A stretch of 64,000 nucleotides of DNA from PALSA-243 sp963743705. Its GTDB lineage: Bacteria > Acidobacteriota > Terriglobia > Bryobacterales > Bryobacteraceae. This document shows positions 1-8,112 of this stretch, one piece after another; position 1 is the stretch's first letter; each line of letters opens with the position of its first letter. The stretch spans positions 62,001 to 126,000 of the forward strand of contig CAVUQS010000012.1 in NCBI GenBank assembly GCA_963743705.1, written 5' to 3'. Under the pieces are notes generated by a model, which saw only the letters and a program-made list of their open reading frames with translations, ran no database searches and was not told the DNA's origin. Made by a program: the position numbers and the translations under genes.

Positions 1-408
1 AGGAAACAGGTTGAGGGCGGCAATAACGGTCGCCTGCGCGGCGCTCAGTGCGGCAAGTTTCGCGAAGAAGAGAGACCCCTGGTCTACCGGGAGCGGCCCG
101 AGCGCCATGATGTCCTTAACGTCGGGGAATGTCGATTCCCAACTCAAGACCGTGAAGACTCCCGTCAAAAGCATGGTCGCGGCGATCAATCCGTGCTCAA
201 TCCCCCAAGCGGCGATCAGGACGTCCTGGTGAGACCGGCCGGCCTGACCGAAACCGAGCGCGCCAAATGCGAAGCCGATGCCCAAGAGAACCGGCAGAAC
301 GGCCAGTTGCCCGAGAAGGCTGGATGTATCGCCGCCCACGGCGAGCAGTTCCGCGTCGACGACCCGAAACAGAAATATGCGGTAAAGACGCGCGAAAGGG
401 GTTGTCAT
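1..408 (-). CDS. ABC exporter permease (5' part only)
   Basis: The frame is open from an ATG at 408 to the window edge, giving 136 residues of the N-terminus. The visible part has at least three hydrophobic stretches: around residues 32-52 (LLGQLAVLPVLLGIGF), 73-88 and 115-135. These fit a membrane permease. The ATG overlaps the TAA stop of the upstream ATPase gene by one base (TAATG), so the two are translationally coupled and very likely form one ABC exporter. Substrate unknown. The 3' end lies outside the window. The permease role is inferred from hydrophobicity and from coupling to the ATPase; I do not recognise a specific subfamily. Confidence 0.7.
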   Translation of the reverse strand, partial: MTTPFARLYRIFLFRVVDAELLAVGGDTSSLLGQLAVLPVLLGIGFAFGALGFGQAGRSHQDVLIAAWGIEHGLIAATMLLTGVFTVLSWESTFPDVKDIMALGPLPVDQGSLFFAKLAALSAAQATVIAALNLFP

Positions 409-1172
409 TACGTGGTTACCACGTTGATGATCGCTCTTGCGATGCTGTGCGCGTCGACGTCCGCCGCCAACTGCGCAAAGATCGCTTCCAAGGAAGGGGC
501 GGCCATCCATTCCCGAAGCGCAGAGATGGCGTCGTTTGCGACGACTTTCCCGCGATGGAGAATGACGACGCGGGAACAGACGCGCTCGACGATATCCAAC
601 TCATGCGAGCTGAACACGACCACCTTGCCTCTTTGCGCGAGTTCCTGAATGAGAGTGCGAAGCACCAGCGATGTGGCAACGTCAAGCCCTGAGAAGGGCT
701 CGTCGAGAAGGATGAAATCGGGGTTATGTAGCAACGCCGCTGCCAACAGCACCTTCTTGCGCATGCCTTTGGAATATGCGGAGATGGGCGCGTGACGGTC
801 ATCCGCAAGCGACAAGAGCCGGAAAAGTTCCTCTATTCGCCGGCGCGTTGTGCGTTCCGGCAGGTCGCGAAGCTGAGCGACCATTTCCAGGTACTCAAAA
901 CCGGTGAGGTGAGTGTAAAGATGCGGCTCTTCCGGTACGTATCCCAGCCGCCGTTTGAACGCCAGTAGATCCTGAGCAATCGCGACGCCGTTAAAGAACA
1001 CGGCGCCCGACGTCGGTTCCATCAGCCCAGTGATCATCTTCATGGTGGTCGATTTCCCGGAGCCGTTTGGGCCCAGGTAACCCGTCACAACCCCCGGATG
1101 CGCCTGGAACGATACATCGTCAACAGCCGGGATGCCAGCAAAGCGCTTGGTGAGATGTTTGAGCTCCAGCAT
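408..1172 (-). CDS. ABC transporter ATP-binding protein
   Basis: This is a 254-residue ATPase of the CcmA/exporter type, powering the adjacent permease at the inner membrane. It has Walker A GPNGSGKST at 34-42, a deviant signature AYSKGMR at about 132-138 where LSGGQ is usual, Walker B FILLDEP at 153-159, and the H-loop in SSHELD. The ATG at 1172 is chosen because residues MLELKHLTKRF match the normal family start; the 12 extra upstream codons would run through the operator. A TTGACA at 1208-1203 and TATGCT at 1186-1181 (spacing 16) would start RNA about two bases before this ATG, implying a leaderless message. It is divergent from the PadR gene and probably repressed by it. Confidence 0.9.
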   Translation of the reverse strand: MLELKHLTKRFAGIPAVDDVSFQAHPGVVTGYLGPNGSGKSTTMKMITGLMEPTSGAVFFNGVAIAQDLLAFKRRLGYVPEEPHLYTHLTGFEYLEMVAQLRDLPERTTRRRIEELFRLLSLADDRHAPISAYSKGMRKKVLLAAALLHNPDFILLDEPFSGLDVATSLVLRTLIQELAQRGKVVVFSSHELDIVERVCSRVVILHRGKVVANDAISALREWMAAPSLEAIFAQLAADVDAHSIARAIINVVTT

Positions 1173-1231
1173 ACCTATGTAGCATACTACTATAAACGCT
1201 CTTGTCAAGTAGCATGCTACATAGGTATGCT
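1168..1231. promoter_or_regulatory. Symmetric PadR operator and divergent promoters
   Basis: A perfect 18-bp inverted repeat has arms AGCATACCTATGTAGCAT (1168-1185) and its exact reverse complement (1214-1231), separated by 28 bp. Each arm adjoins a palindromic core: GTAGCATACTAC at 1179-1190 (imperfect) and GTAGCATGCTAC at 1209-1220 (perfect). A TTGACA -35 for the minus direction lies at 1208-1203, with TATGCT at 1186-1181. The plus direction has TTGTCA at 1202-1207 and TATGCT at 1226-1231. The arms therefore cover both -10 boxes and reach the ATPase start codon. Binding of the adjacent PadR protein here is inferred from position and symmetry. Confidence 0.75.
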
Positions 1232-1239
1232 GATACGTA

Positions 1240-1554
1240 GTGAAGCCGACAGCGAAGCTTTCTCACACGGCGGCTATGATCCTCCAGGCGCTAGACGCCG
1301 GCAGCCGGTATGGGCTCTCGATCATGGACGTAACCGGCTTGCCTAGCGGAACGGTATATCCGGCCCTGCGCCGCCTGGAACGGGACCGTCTGGTCACATC
1401 GCACTGGGAGACTGGGAAAGCCGCGGAGAAGGAAGGCCGCCCGGCGCGCAAGTATTACCGGCCTACGGCGCTGGGCGGGGAGTCGCTTATGGAGTCGAGA
1501 AAGCGGTATCCCCATCTCGCGGGCTTATTCGTGGGGAATGGAGACGCCGAGTGA
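1240..1554 (+). CDS. PadR family transcriptional regulator
   Basis: This 104-residue winged-helix repressor has the PadR core: an ALDAGSRYGLSIMD helix, then a recognition helix and wing in SGTVYPALRRLERDRLV, then the YRPTALG strand. It is short for the family, with only a minimal C-terminal dimerisation helix. The start is GTG at 1240. An upstream in-frame start is unlikely because the sequence there is the operator. The gene sits back to back with an ABC exporter, the usual arrangement for PadR control of efflux in Acidobacteria. The stop overlaps the next gene (GTGA at 1551-1554), so that gene is probably co-translated. The ligand is unknown. Confidence 0.9.
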   Translation: MKPTAKLSHTAAMILQALDAGSRYGLSIMDVTGLPSGTVYPALRRLERDRLVTSHWETGKAAEKEGRPARKYYRPTALGGESLMESRKRYPHLAGLFVGNGDAE

Positions 1555-2389
1555 AGCACGCGCCTGGACAATTCGCCTCGGCTCGGCTTGCACGGCTTTT
1601 CCTGGCTATGGCCTCGCGGATTGTTCCCGGGCGTGCAAGAGCGGAATGGCTGGCCGAGTGGGGCGCCGAACTAGCCTACTTAGAGGACGCCGAAGATGCC
1701 GAACCATTTCAGGCGTTCCGATTCGCATGGGGCTCATGGCCCGATGCCGTCACGGTGAGCGGCTACAACGCGAGAAAGAAGACCGCGTTCGGGACGCTTT
1801 CCATTCGCCCCTGGGATGCCTAGGGTCGCTGAGCCTGCTGGCTTTGATTGCATCTGCAACTTGGTTTGCGGTTTGCGGCCCTGGTTTACCTACGCCCGGC
1901 GAAATACTGCCGCACCTGATCATGGGCTGCTGCGCTCTCCTGGCGTCGTTGGTTCGCGACCCGACAGGCATCGCCGGGCAGTCGAGTACAGTGACCCGCG
2001 GTAGACGCCACGTTCCAGCCTCTCTGTTTCTGGTGTGCAAAACCCTATTGGCTTTGGCGATCGCGGGGTTTATGACGGCCGCCACACTCCGGCCGTTGTC
2101 GTCCGGAACCGTTCAGGTGCATGCTTATCTCGTCCCTTACCTGCTGGCCTATCGCTGGTCGATGCGGGACCAGGCCAAACGATGCCCCATCTGCTTCCGC
2201 CGGATGGGCAACCCGGTGCAGATTGGAACCTGGCCGACGATATTTCTCGACTGGTTTGGGAAGGAGTACATGTGCCGGTTGGGCCACGGCTTTCTATATG
2301 AGCCAATTGTTGAGACGGGTTTCAGTTCGCAACGGTGGGCTCCACTTGACCCTTCGTGGAAGGATCTGTTCACGCGAAATGGTTTCTAG
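1551..2389 (+). pseudogene. PadR-linked membrane protein, frameshifted
   Basis: The N-terminal part reads in one frame from GTG 1551 (ARLFLAMASRIVPGRARAEW, rich in W and E). The C-terminal part reads in the -1 frame from about 1790 to the stop at 2389. Joined, the product would be about 280 residues: an N-terminal soluble segment of the kind that follows PadR in Acidobacteria, two or three hydrophobic segments (SLSLLALIASATWFAV; LIMGCCALLASLV; TLLALAIAGFMTAA), and a Cys-bearing tail (CPICFRRM and a later CRLGHGF) that could bind a metal. The frames meet between about 1770 and 1803. No canonical slippery heptamer is evident, so a one-base deletion or sequencing error is likelier than programmed shifting. 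Function unknown. Confidence 0.65.
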
Positions 2390-2398
2390 CCCTAGAAG

Positions 2399-2779
2399 CT
2401 AGAGGCGGACGGCGCCGGGGATACGAGCGAGGCGGCGATCGAACGTGCCGAGGGGGAGATGGCCAGCTTTGCGGGCCATCTCGAGCATCAGGCAATCGGA
2501 AAAACCGAGCGAAGGACGTGAACGGAAAAGATCGAGAGCGGCCTCGACCACATCGGCGTCCTGCAAAACCAGGCGTTCATGGCTCAGGAGCATGTTCACC
2601 GCTCGGACTATTGCATCAACGCCTTGGTCGTAGTTGGAACCGAGATTCCATACAGTTTCGGCCAGCGCAAGGATGGAAACCCACGCCCCCTGTTCGATGA
2701 ACGACTCGGCGGTCTCCACTTGTCTAGGGTCGTCTCTAACGATAATGCGTAGGAGAACGTTAGTATCGGCCGCGCGCAT
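2399..2779 (-). CDS. vapC: PIN-domain toxin, VapC type
   Basis: A 126-residue PIN-domain ribonuclease, the toxin of a VapBC pair. The four acidic residues expected at the Mg2+ site are present: D5 in ADTNVLL, E41 in ALAETVW, D95 in GFSDCL and D114 in TFDRRL. Length and motif order match the family, so it looks active. Its start overlaps the 3' end of the antitoxin gene by 20 bp, so the two are co-transcribed and coupled. The RNA target cannot be told from sequence. Confidence 0.9.
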   Translation of the reverse strand: MRAADTNVLLRIIVRDDPRQVETAESFIEQGAWVSILALAETVWNLGSNYDQGVDAIVRAVNMLLSHERLVLQDADVVEAALDLFRSRPSLGFSDCLMLEMARKAGHLPLGTFDRRLARIPGAVRL

Positions 2780-3029
2780 GTTCTTTGCGGAAGTGTTCGC
2801 GAAGTCCTTCCTTCAGCTCGGCGATCGTCTTTCTTTTCGGCGGACCATCGGGAAACAGCGCATTGTGGATATCCAAAGACGAGTATTTTCGTGCTCTACG
2901 CACGATCATGTGGTCGCCGTCTTCTTCCCACGTTATGGTCGATCCCGGCCCGACGCCAAGCTTGCGGCGCACTTCGGCCGGAACGGAGATTTGTCCTTGG
3001 GCGGTAATCTTCGATTCTGCCAGTGCCAT
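2760..3029 (-). CDS. vapB: AbrB/SpoVT-type antitoxin, VapB type
   Basis: An 89-residue antitoxin. The N-terminal swapped-hairpin AbrB DNA-binding fold is visible as SKITAQGQISVPAEVRRKLGV at about residues 5-26, followed by a short strand pair. The charged C-terminal tail (KRKTIAELKEGLREHFRKEHARGRY) should wrap the toxin. The ATG at 3029 lies directly downstream of a palindrome at 3038-3051 that is a plausible autoregulatory operator. The gene is first in a two-gene unit with the PIN toxin and lies 38 bp beyond the end of the rraA-like gene. Confidence 0.9.
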   Translation of the reverse strand: MALAESKITAQGQISVPAEVRRKLGVGPGSTITWEEDGDHMIVRRARKYSSLDIHNALFPDGPPKRKTIAELKEGLREHFRKEHARGRY

Positions 3030-3037
3030 AACTTTAA

Positions 3038-3051
3038 ATTACCACGGTAAT
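3038..3051. promoter_or_regulatory. Palindrome upstream of vapB
   Basis: ATTACCACGGTAAT is a 14-bp dyad with perfect 6-bp arms (ATTACC/GGTAAT) and an asymmetric central AC. It ends eight bases before the vapB start codon, where an AbrB-type antitoxin would be expected to autoregulate. The role is inferred from position. Confidence 0.5.
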
Positions 3052-3067
3052 GCATTCCGGCGACGCG

Positions 3068-3742
3068 TTACTCGATCGCGCCCGCGCGCCTCAATGTTTC
3101 GTCGATTTCGGGGCGTACCAGGACGCCGCGGGCGATTTCTTCGAGGCGTTTGCGCTCTTTCCCTACGATCTCGAGGGCCAGCCGCGCCACCTCCGCGGCG
3201 TCGTCAAGCGGGACCACGGCGACGCCGTCGCGGTCGGCCACGATCACGTCGCCCGGGCGCACTGCCACGCCGCCGCAGGCGATGATGGCGCCGACTTCGC
3301 CCGCGCCGTCCTTATTGCAGCCGCTTACCGAGAGGCCGCGCGCCCAAACGGGGAGGCGCATGGATTCGAGCGCTTCGATGTCGCGCACCATGCCGTCGAG
3401 GATCACGCCGCGAATGCCGATCTTCATGGCGCTGGTGGCGAGCAGTTCGCCCCAGCCGGCGTTACCCGAGCCCTGGGTGTTGATGACGAGGATGTCGCCG
3501 GGTTGCGCCATCGAAAGCGCCTTGTGATACATGATGTTGTCACCGGAATGGCACCATACTGTAACGGCTGCGCCGATTGTGCGCGGAACGGGCCAGACCG
3601 CGTGAATTCCGGCGTCCATGCCTCCCAGGCGCGACATGGCGTCGGCCACCTGGGAGCTTGCCGCTTCGCCGAACAATGCCAACAAATCCGCACTGGGTCT
3701 CGGCCAAGCCGCGCGCACTCGAAATCCCGGTTTTCCTGCCAT
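3068..3742 (-). CDS. RraA family protein (HMG aldolase-like)
   Basis: A 224-residue member of the RraA / 4-hydroxy-4-methyl-2-oxoglutarate aldolase family, which covers class II pyruvate aldolases, oxaloacetate decarboxylases and RNase E inhibitors. The signature GVILDGMVRD, with the catalytic Arg-Asp, is followed by LPVWARG, and GWGELLA precedes it. The start is ATG 3742 because an AGAGGAG ribosome-binding site lies just upstream; nine more upstream codons are open but lack support. The extra C-terminal helix (EVGKERKRLEEIARGVL) is more typical of the aldolase branch than of the short RNase E regulator, so a dicarboxylate aldolase is the better guess. No pathway partner is adjacent. Confidence 0.8.
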   Translation of the reverse strand: MAGKPGFRVRAAWPRPSADLLALFGEAASSQVADAMSRLGGMDAGIHAVWPVPRTIGAAVTVWCHSGDNIMYHKALSMAQPGDILVINTQGSGNAGWGELLATSAMKIGIRGVILDGMVRDIEALESMRLPVWARGLSVSGCNKDGAGEVGAIIACGGVAVRPGDVIVADRDGVAVVPLDDAAEVARLALEIVGKERKRLEEIARGVLVRPEIDETLRRAGAIE

Positions 3743-3947
3743 GCGTACTCCTCTCTTGTTGTTGTACACCTAAACCGTTCCCTTTCATACGCCTACGAAG
3801 GCTCTCCGTTCGCCTCGCCGAATCCCCCGTTCAACCCCGGATCGTGCCGTACAACCAATAATTTCAACGCTTTAATGTCATTTCATGGTCCGGGGCGCGG
3901 AGCGATGTTTATACTGCCGTTAAGCGCTAAAACTTTACCTTTTGTAC

Positions 3948-3975
3948 TTGGTTTTGCGTGAGCTTTTACTATAAT
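3948..3975 (+). promoter_or_regulatory. Putative promoter of the radical SAM gene
   Basis: A perfect TATAAT at 3970-3975 lies 50 bp before the radical SAM start, with a weak TTGGTT at 3948-3953 (spacing 16). The surrounding 3,890-3,990 stretch is unusually AT-rich for this genome, which fits a promoter region. The 3743-4024 interval otherwise shows no gene. Confidence 0.5.
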
Positions 3976-4024
3976 TTGTATTTTCGCCGGGCCAGTTGAG
4001 CGTCAGGGAAAGGTCAATATCGAG

Positions 4025-6130
4025 ATGCACAAGCCGATTAAATATGTGGAAAAGGCGGTCACACTGGCCGCAGGCGCCGCGTGGACAGTGTTCGACAAGC
4101 TCAATCAGATCCGCCAGAACCCGGGATTTGTGCCGAAATGGTCCGACAAGCCCCTGCTGAAGTCCTGGGAAAAGGTGAAGCCGCCACTTGGTTGGCCCCG
4201 CCAGACGGATTCGCTCTGCCCTCGCTGCGTGCCCGAAATCCGCCAGCAGATTCTGGACGGAAAGACTTCGATCGACGTCCTCTATAATCAGCGCCCCGGC
4301 GAAATCAAGGCGCAGGTGATCGAACGCGACGGCAAGATCCTCATGGTGAAGGATTGCCCCGAGCATGGCCACTTCGAAGATGTCATGGCCATCGATACCG
4401 GCTTCTTCAAGCACCTGGAAGACGTGTTCCCCGGCCGCGACATCCGCGCTCACAACGATGCGCGCCTGCACAAGCACGGGTCGAGCACCATCACCCACGG
4501 ACGCGGTTCGGTTCTGACGGTCGATCTCACCAACCGCTGCAACATGATGTGCGATCCCTGCTTCATGGACGCCAACCAGGTTGGGTTCGTCCACGAATTG
4601 AGCTGGGAAGACGTCAAGACGCTGCTCGACAACGCCGTCACCATTAAGCCCAAGCGCCAGATGTCGGTGCAGTTTTCGGGCGGCGAGCCGACGCTTTCGC
4701 CGTTCTTCCTGCAGGCAGTGAGCTACGCGCGCGAAGTTGGCTACACGTCGGTGCAGGCCGCGACCAACGGTATCGAGTTCGCCAAAAGCCCCGAGTTTTG
4801 CAAGAAGGCCGCCGACGCCGGACTCCGCTACGCTTATCTGCAGTTCGATGGCGTCGGAAACGCCGCCAACTCGCACCGCAAGGTCGGGAATCTTTTCGAC
4901 GTAAAGCTGCGGGCCATCGAAAATTTGTATTCGAACGGCGTCGATATCGTCCCCGTCATCACCATCATCAACGGCATCAATAACGAGCAGGTGGGGCGCG
5001 TGGTTCAATTCGCGCTGGATAACCCCAAGAAGATTCCGTTCCTCTCGTTCCAGCCTGTTTCCTTCACGGGCCGTGACGAAGCCATCACCGAGGAGCGCCG
5101 CGCGGCGCAGCGTTACACGCTTTCGCACCTGGCGCATGACGTAAAGAATCAAACCGGACTGGGCGAGCCCGTCCGCGACTGGTTCCCGATTTCGTTCATC
5201 TCGACCTTCTCCGATTGGAGCGATCTCTGCCACGGTCCCGAAGCCACATGGGGCCAGTTGAGCTGCGGCTGCCACCCGAATTGCGGCGTCGGCATGGCCG
5301 TCATGGTCGACAAGGAAACCAAGGAATCCGTGCCCTTCACGGCCTTCGTGAATGCCGACCGGCTGGCGAAGGACATCGCCCGCGTCAACGATGCGGCGCG
5401 CAGCAAATGGCTATCTGTAATCGGCATGGCGCTCTCGCTCGGACGCAACTACGATCCGTTCCAGTCGCCCACGCACTTCAAGCTTACGGACCTGCTGAAG
5501 AAGTTCGATAAGACCTTCGGCGCCACCGGCAAGAGCTACGGCAAAGTCGGCAAGGACCGCACCCGCGCCGATATCGAGCAACGCCGCTCGGACCGCTGGA
5601 ACTTCCTGTTCATCGCCGGTATGTGGTTCCAGGATCTGTTCAACTACGATTTCCGCCGCACGGAACAGTGCATCATCCCTTACGCCACGCAGGAAGGTGA
5701 AATTTCCTTCTGCGCTTATAACACCGGCGTGGGCTGGCGCAACATCATCGAGAAGATGCACATGACGGCCACGCTCACCAAGTGGTACGAAGAAAAGGGC
5801 CGCCACGAGATCTTCGCCGGCAACAAGGCCGTGCCGCTGCGCAGCACGGACCACTCGCTGCTGCTGCGCGAAGAAATCGTCACCACCGAAGTTCAGCACG
5901 ATCTCGACCGCCTCGGCATCGCCAAAAACGCCGGCGAAGAGAAGCTGCGCGCCCGCGACGCGAAACTGAAGCAGCAAGCGGAAGACGCCAAGATGGCAAA
6001 GCTTTACCGCGAGCACGTATTGAAAGAGCAGGCGGGTCCGGAGCTGGTGCAGATCGGCTTGGGCCAGGCGGCCGCGGCGCCCAAACCGCAGGTGGAAGAG
6101 CGCGAGGAAGTCGGCAGCTTCGGCGACTAA
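4025..6130 (+). CDS. Radical SAM protein resembling tetraether synthase (Tes)
   Basis: A 701-residue iron-sulfur enzyme. Order of landmarks: N-terminal CPRC (C65, C68) and CPEHG (C111), as in the metal-binding head of Tes/MJ0619-like proteins; the radical SAM triad CxxxCxxC (C172, C176, C179) in LTNRCNMMCDPCF; the GGEP motif at 219-222; a second Cys set at C402, C414, C416 and C420; a third pair at C549 and C563; then a charged C-terminal helix. Such extra Cys sets are typical of auxiliary clusters. Archaeal Tes joins lipid tails into membrane-spanning tetraethers, and Solibacter-type acidobacteria make branched GDGTs and iso-diabolic acid, so lipid tail coupling is the favoured role. This is inferred from motif layout only. 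The gene stands alone, with its own promoter and strong terminator. The start is ATG 4025. Confidence 0.75.
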   Translation: MHKPIKYVEKAVTLAAGAAWTVFDKLNQIRQNPGFVPKWSDKPLLKSWEKVKPPLGWPRQTDSLCPRCVPEIRQQILDGKTSIDVLYNQRPGEIKAQVIERDGKILMVKDCPEHGHFEDVMAIDTGFFKHLEDVFPGRDIRAHNDARLHKHGSSTITHGRGSVLTVDLTNRCNMMCDPCFMDANQVGFVHELSWEDVKTLLDNAVTIKPKRQMSVQFSGGEPTLSPFFLQAVSYAREVGYTSVQAATNGIEFAKSPEFCKKAADAGLRYAYLQFDGVGNAANSHRKVGNLFDVKLRAIENLYSNGVDIVPVITIINGINNEQVGRVVQFALDNPKKIPFLSFQPVSFTGRDEAITEERRAAQRYTLSHLAHDVKNQTGLGEPVRDWFPISFISTFSDWSDLCHGPEATWGQLSCGCHPNCGVGMAVMVDKETKESVPFTAFVNADRLAKDIARVNDAARSKWLSVIGMALSLGRNYDPFQSPTHFKLTDLLKKFDKTFGATGKSYGKVGKDRTRADIEQRRSDRWNFLFIAGMWFQDLFNYDFRRTEQCIIPYATQEGEISFCAYNTGVGWRNIIEKMHMTATLTKWYEEKGRHEIFAGNKAVPLRSTDHSLLLREEIVTTEVQHDLDRLGIAKNAGEEKLRARDAKLKQQAEDAKMAKLYREHVLKEQAGPELVQIGLGQAAAAPKPQVEEREEVGSFGD

Positions 6131-6170
6131 GCAAATCCGCCGCGGAGTAAGTTCCAAAATAAGTTCCACA

Positions 6171-6206
6171 AACCGCCGGGCTTTTGCCCGGCGGTTTTGT
6201 TTTTTA
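6171..6206 (+). terminator. Intrinsic terminator after the radical SAM gene
   Basis: A perfect 11-bp stem (AACCGCCGGGC at 6171-6181 and its complement at 6186-6196) around a TTTT loop is followed by TTGTTTTTT. It lies 40 bp after the stop codon. Confidence 0.9.
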
Positions 6207-6282
6207 GCCCCAAAGTGTATGTAACCTACTCAAACCTTCCATCCATCTAAAGGCATTACAGTCTCCGTACAGGTCTCATTCG

Positions 6283-8112
6283 ATGAAAATCCTCCGTAAG
6301 TCCTCACTCGCCGCGCTTTGTCTTTCTTCCGCCGTCTGTTATGCCCAGACAACCGCATATACCATCTCGACCGTCGTCGGCATAGCCACGCCGGGGTTTT
6401 CGGGGGATAGCGCCGCGGCGGACGCCGCTCAGCTGAATACGCCGATCGCGGTGGCGCTCGATTCCTCGCACAATCTTTATATCGCCGATAGCGCCAACAA
6501 CCGCGTCCGCAAGGTCACCAAGAGCAACGGCAATATCTCGACCATCGCGGGCAACGGAATCGCGCAATTTACCGGCGACGGCGGCTCGGCCACCAGCGCC
6601 AGCCTGAACGCGCCCTACGGCATCGCGGTCGATTCCAGCGGCAACGTATTCATCTCGGACTTCCTGAACCAGGTGGTCCGCAAAGTGACGACTAGCGGCA
6701 CCATTTCCACCGTCGCCGGAACCAATCAATACGGCTTCATGGGCGATGGCGGCCCGGGAACCAGCGCGCAGCTCAACCGGCCCTTCGGCCTGGCCATCGA
6801 TTCGGCCAACAATCTGTACATCGCGGACAGCAACAACTACTGCATTCGCAAGCTGGATACCAACGGCAACATTTCGACCGTGGCGGGCTCGGCGACCAAC
6901 GTCGGATTTACCGGCGACGGCGGCCCCGCGACGCAGGCCAAGATGAGTTCGCCTTACGGCGTCGCGGTGGATGGCGCCGGCAGCATCTATATTGCCGATA
7001 GCGGCAATAATCGCATCCGGAAAGTGTCGAACGGCATTATCACGACGATTGCAGGCACCGGAACCGCCGGTTTTTCGGGCGATGGAGGGCCGGCGACTAA
7101 GGCGCAGCTCAAGAACCCGTACGGCGTCTCGGTGGACGCCAACGGCAACATCTTTGTTTCGGATTACGGCAACTACCGCATCCGCATGATCTCCGCCAAC
7201 GGCGTCATCACGACGCTGGCGGGCTTTGCGGCGGGCTATGGCGGCAATGGCGGCCCTGCTATCAACGCCACGCTGGCATTTCCCACCGGAACGGCGCTCG
7301 ATTCCTCCGGCAACGTCTACATCGCCGATTCGGGCAACAACGTGATTCGGCTGCTGACCCCTAACGGTCCCTCGGTGGCCGGCGGAGGAGTGGTGAGCGC
7401 GTCGGCGTTCGGCGCGTTTCCGTCGATTGCACCCGGCTCGTGGATCGAGATTTACGGGACCAACCTGGCGACCAACGTCCGCTCGTGGAGCAGCGCCGAT
7501 TTCAACGGCAACACCGCGCCTACTTCGCTCGACAACAACAGCGTTACCATCGGCGGGCAAGCCGCGTTCCTCGATTACATCAGCGGCGGCCAGATCAATG
7601 CGCAGGTTCCCTCGAACGTGGGGACGGGCCAGCAGCAGCTTGTGGTCAAGAACTCCGATGGCGGCAGCGCCACCTACAACGTGAACGTGAACGCCACGCA
7701 GCCGGGGCTGTTCGCGCCGCCTCAGTTCCTCCTCAATGGCAAACAATATGCGGGCGCTCTGTTCAACGACGGCGCCACCTACGTTCTGCCGCCGGGCGCG
7801 GTAACCGGAATCACTTCGAAGCGGGCCAGCGTGGGCAACACCATTACGTTCTATGGCGTGGGTTTTGGAGCGGTAACCCCGAACATCCCGGCCGGCCAGA
7901 TCGTCACGCAGAGCAATACCCTGCCCGGCTTTCAGATGCAGATCGGCGGCGCCACGGCGGCCATTCAATTCGCCGGCCTTGCCCCCAATGCCATTGGACT
8001 TTATCAGTTCAATGTTGTGGTGCCTGCCGTCACGGCCAGCGACTCTGTGCCGGTTACGTTCACTTTGGGCGGCTCGAGCGGCACGCAAACGCTGTATATC
8101 GCTGTGCAGTGA
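6283..8112 (+). CDS. Exported NHL-repeat protein with TIGR03437 C-terminal domain
   Basis: A 609-residue exported protein. The signal peptide is residues 1-21 (KSSLAALCLSSAVCYA). About six NHL beta-propeller blades of roughly 57 residues span 45-365, each with the pattern G(D/N)GGPAT.A.L..P.G.A.D..GN.YIAD..N..IRK. The last 240 residues form the Solibacter C-terminal domain, with APGSWIEIYGTNL, GGQINAQVPSNV, YGVGFG and the hallmark GLYQFNVVVP. Proteins of this build are multiplied in Bryobacterales and are thought to act at the cell surface, possibly in binding polysaccharide or protein. No enzymatic motif is seen. It lies directly before the Oar-like gene in the same direction, about 200 bp away, with no clear terminator between them. 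Confidence 0.9.
   Translation: MKILRKSSLAALCLSSAVCYAQTTAYTISTVVGIATPGFSGDSAAADAAQLNTPIAVALDSSHNLYIADSANNRVRKVTKSNGNISTIAGNGIAQFTGDGGSATSASLNAPYGIAVDSSGNVFISDFLNQVVRKVTTSGTISTVAGTNQYGFMGDGGPGTSAQLNRPFGLAIDSANNLYIADSNNYCIRKLDTNGNISTVAGSATNVGFTGDGGPATQAKMSSPYGVAVDGAGSIYIADSGNNRIRKVSNGIITTIAGTGTAGFSGDGGPATKAQLKNPYGVSVDANGNIFVSDYGNYRIRMISANGVITTLAGFAAGYGGNGGPAINATLAFPTGTALDSSGNVYIADSGNNVIRLLTPNGPSVAGGGVVSASAFGAFPSIAPGSWIEIYGTNLATNVRSWSSADFNGNTAPTSLDNNSVTIGGQAAFLDYISGGQINAQVPSNVGTGQQQLVVKNSDGGSATYNVNVNATQPGLFAPPQFLLNGKQYAGALFNDGATYVLPPGAVTGITSKRASVGNTITFYGVGFGAVTPNIPAGQIVTQSNTLPGFQMQIGGATAAIQFAGLAPNAIGLYQFNVVVPAVTASDSVPVTFTLGGSSGTQTLYIAVQ

Noticed and set aside
1760..1810. Programmed -1 frameshift in the PadR-linked gene
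   Set aside because: No canonical X_XXY_YYZ heptamer and no stable downstream hairpin seen. Many other genes in the window also have unprogrammed shifts.
3050..3961. 303-codon plus-strand ORF
   Set aside because: Antisense to the RraA-family gene, whose motifs and ribosome-binding site are clear.
3935..5275. 446-codon minus-strand ORF opposite the radical SAM gene
   Set aside because: The plus-strand gene has clear Fe-S motifs. The minus ORF has no recognisable features.
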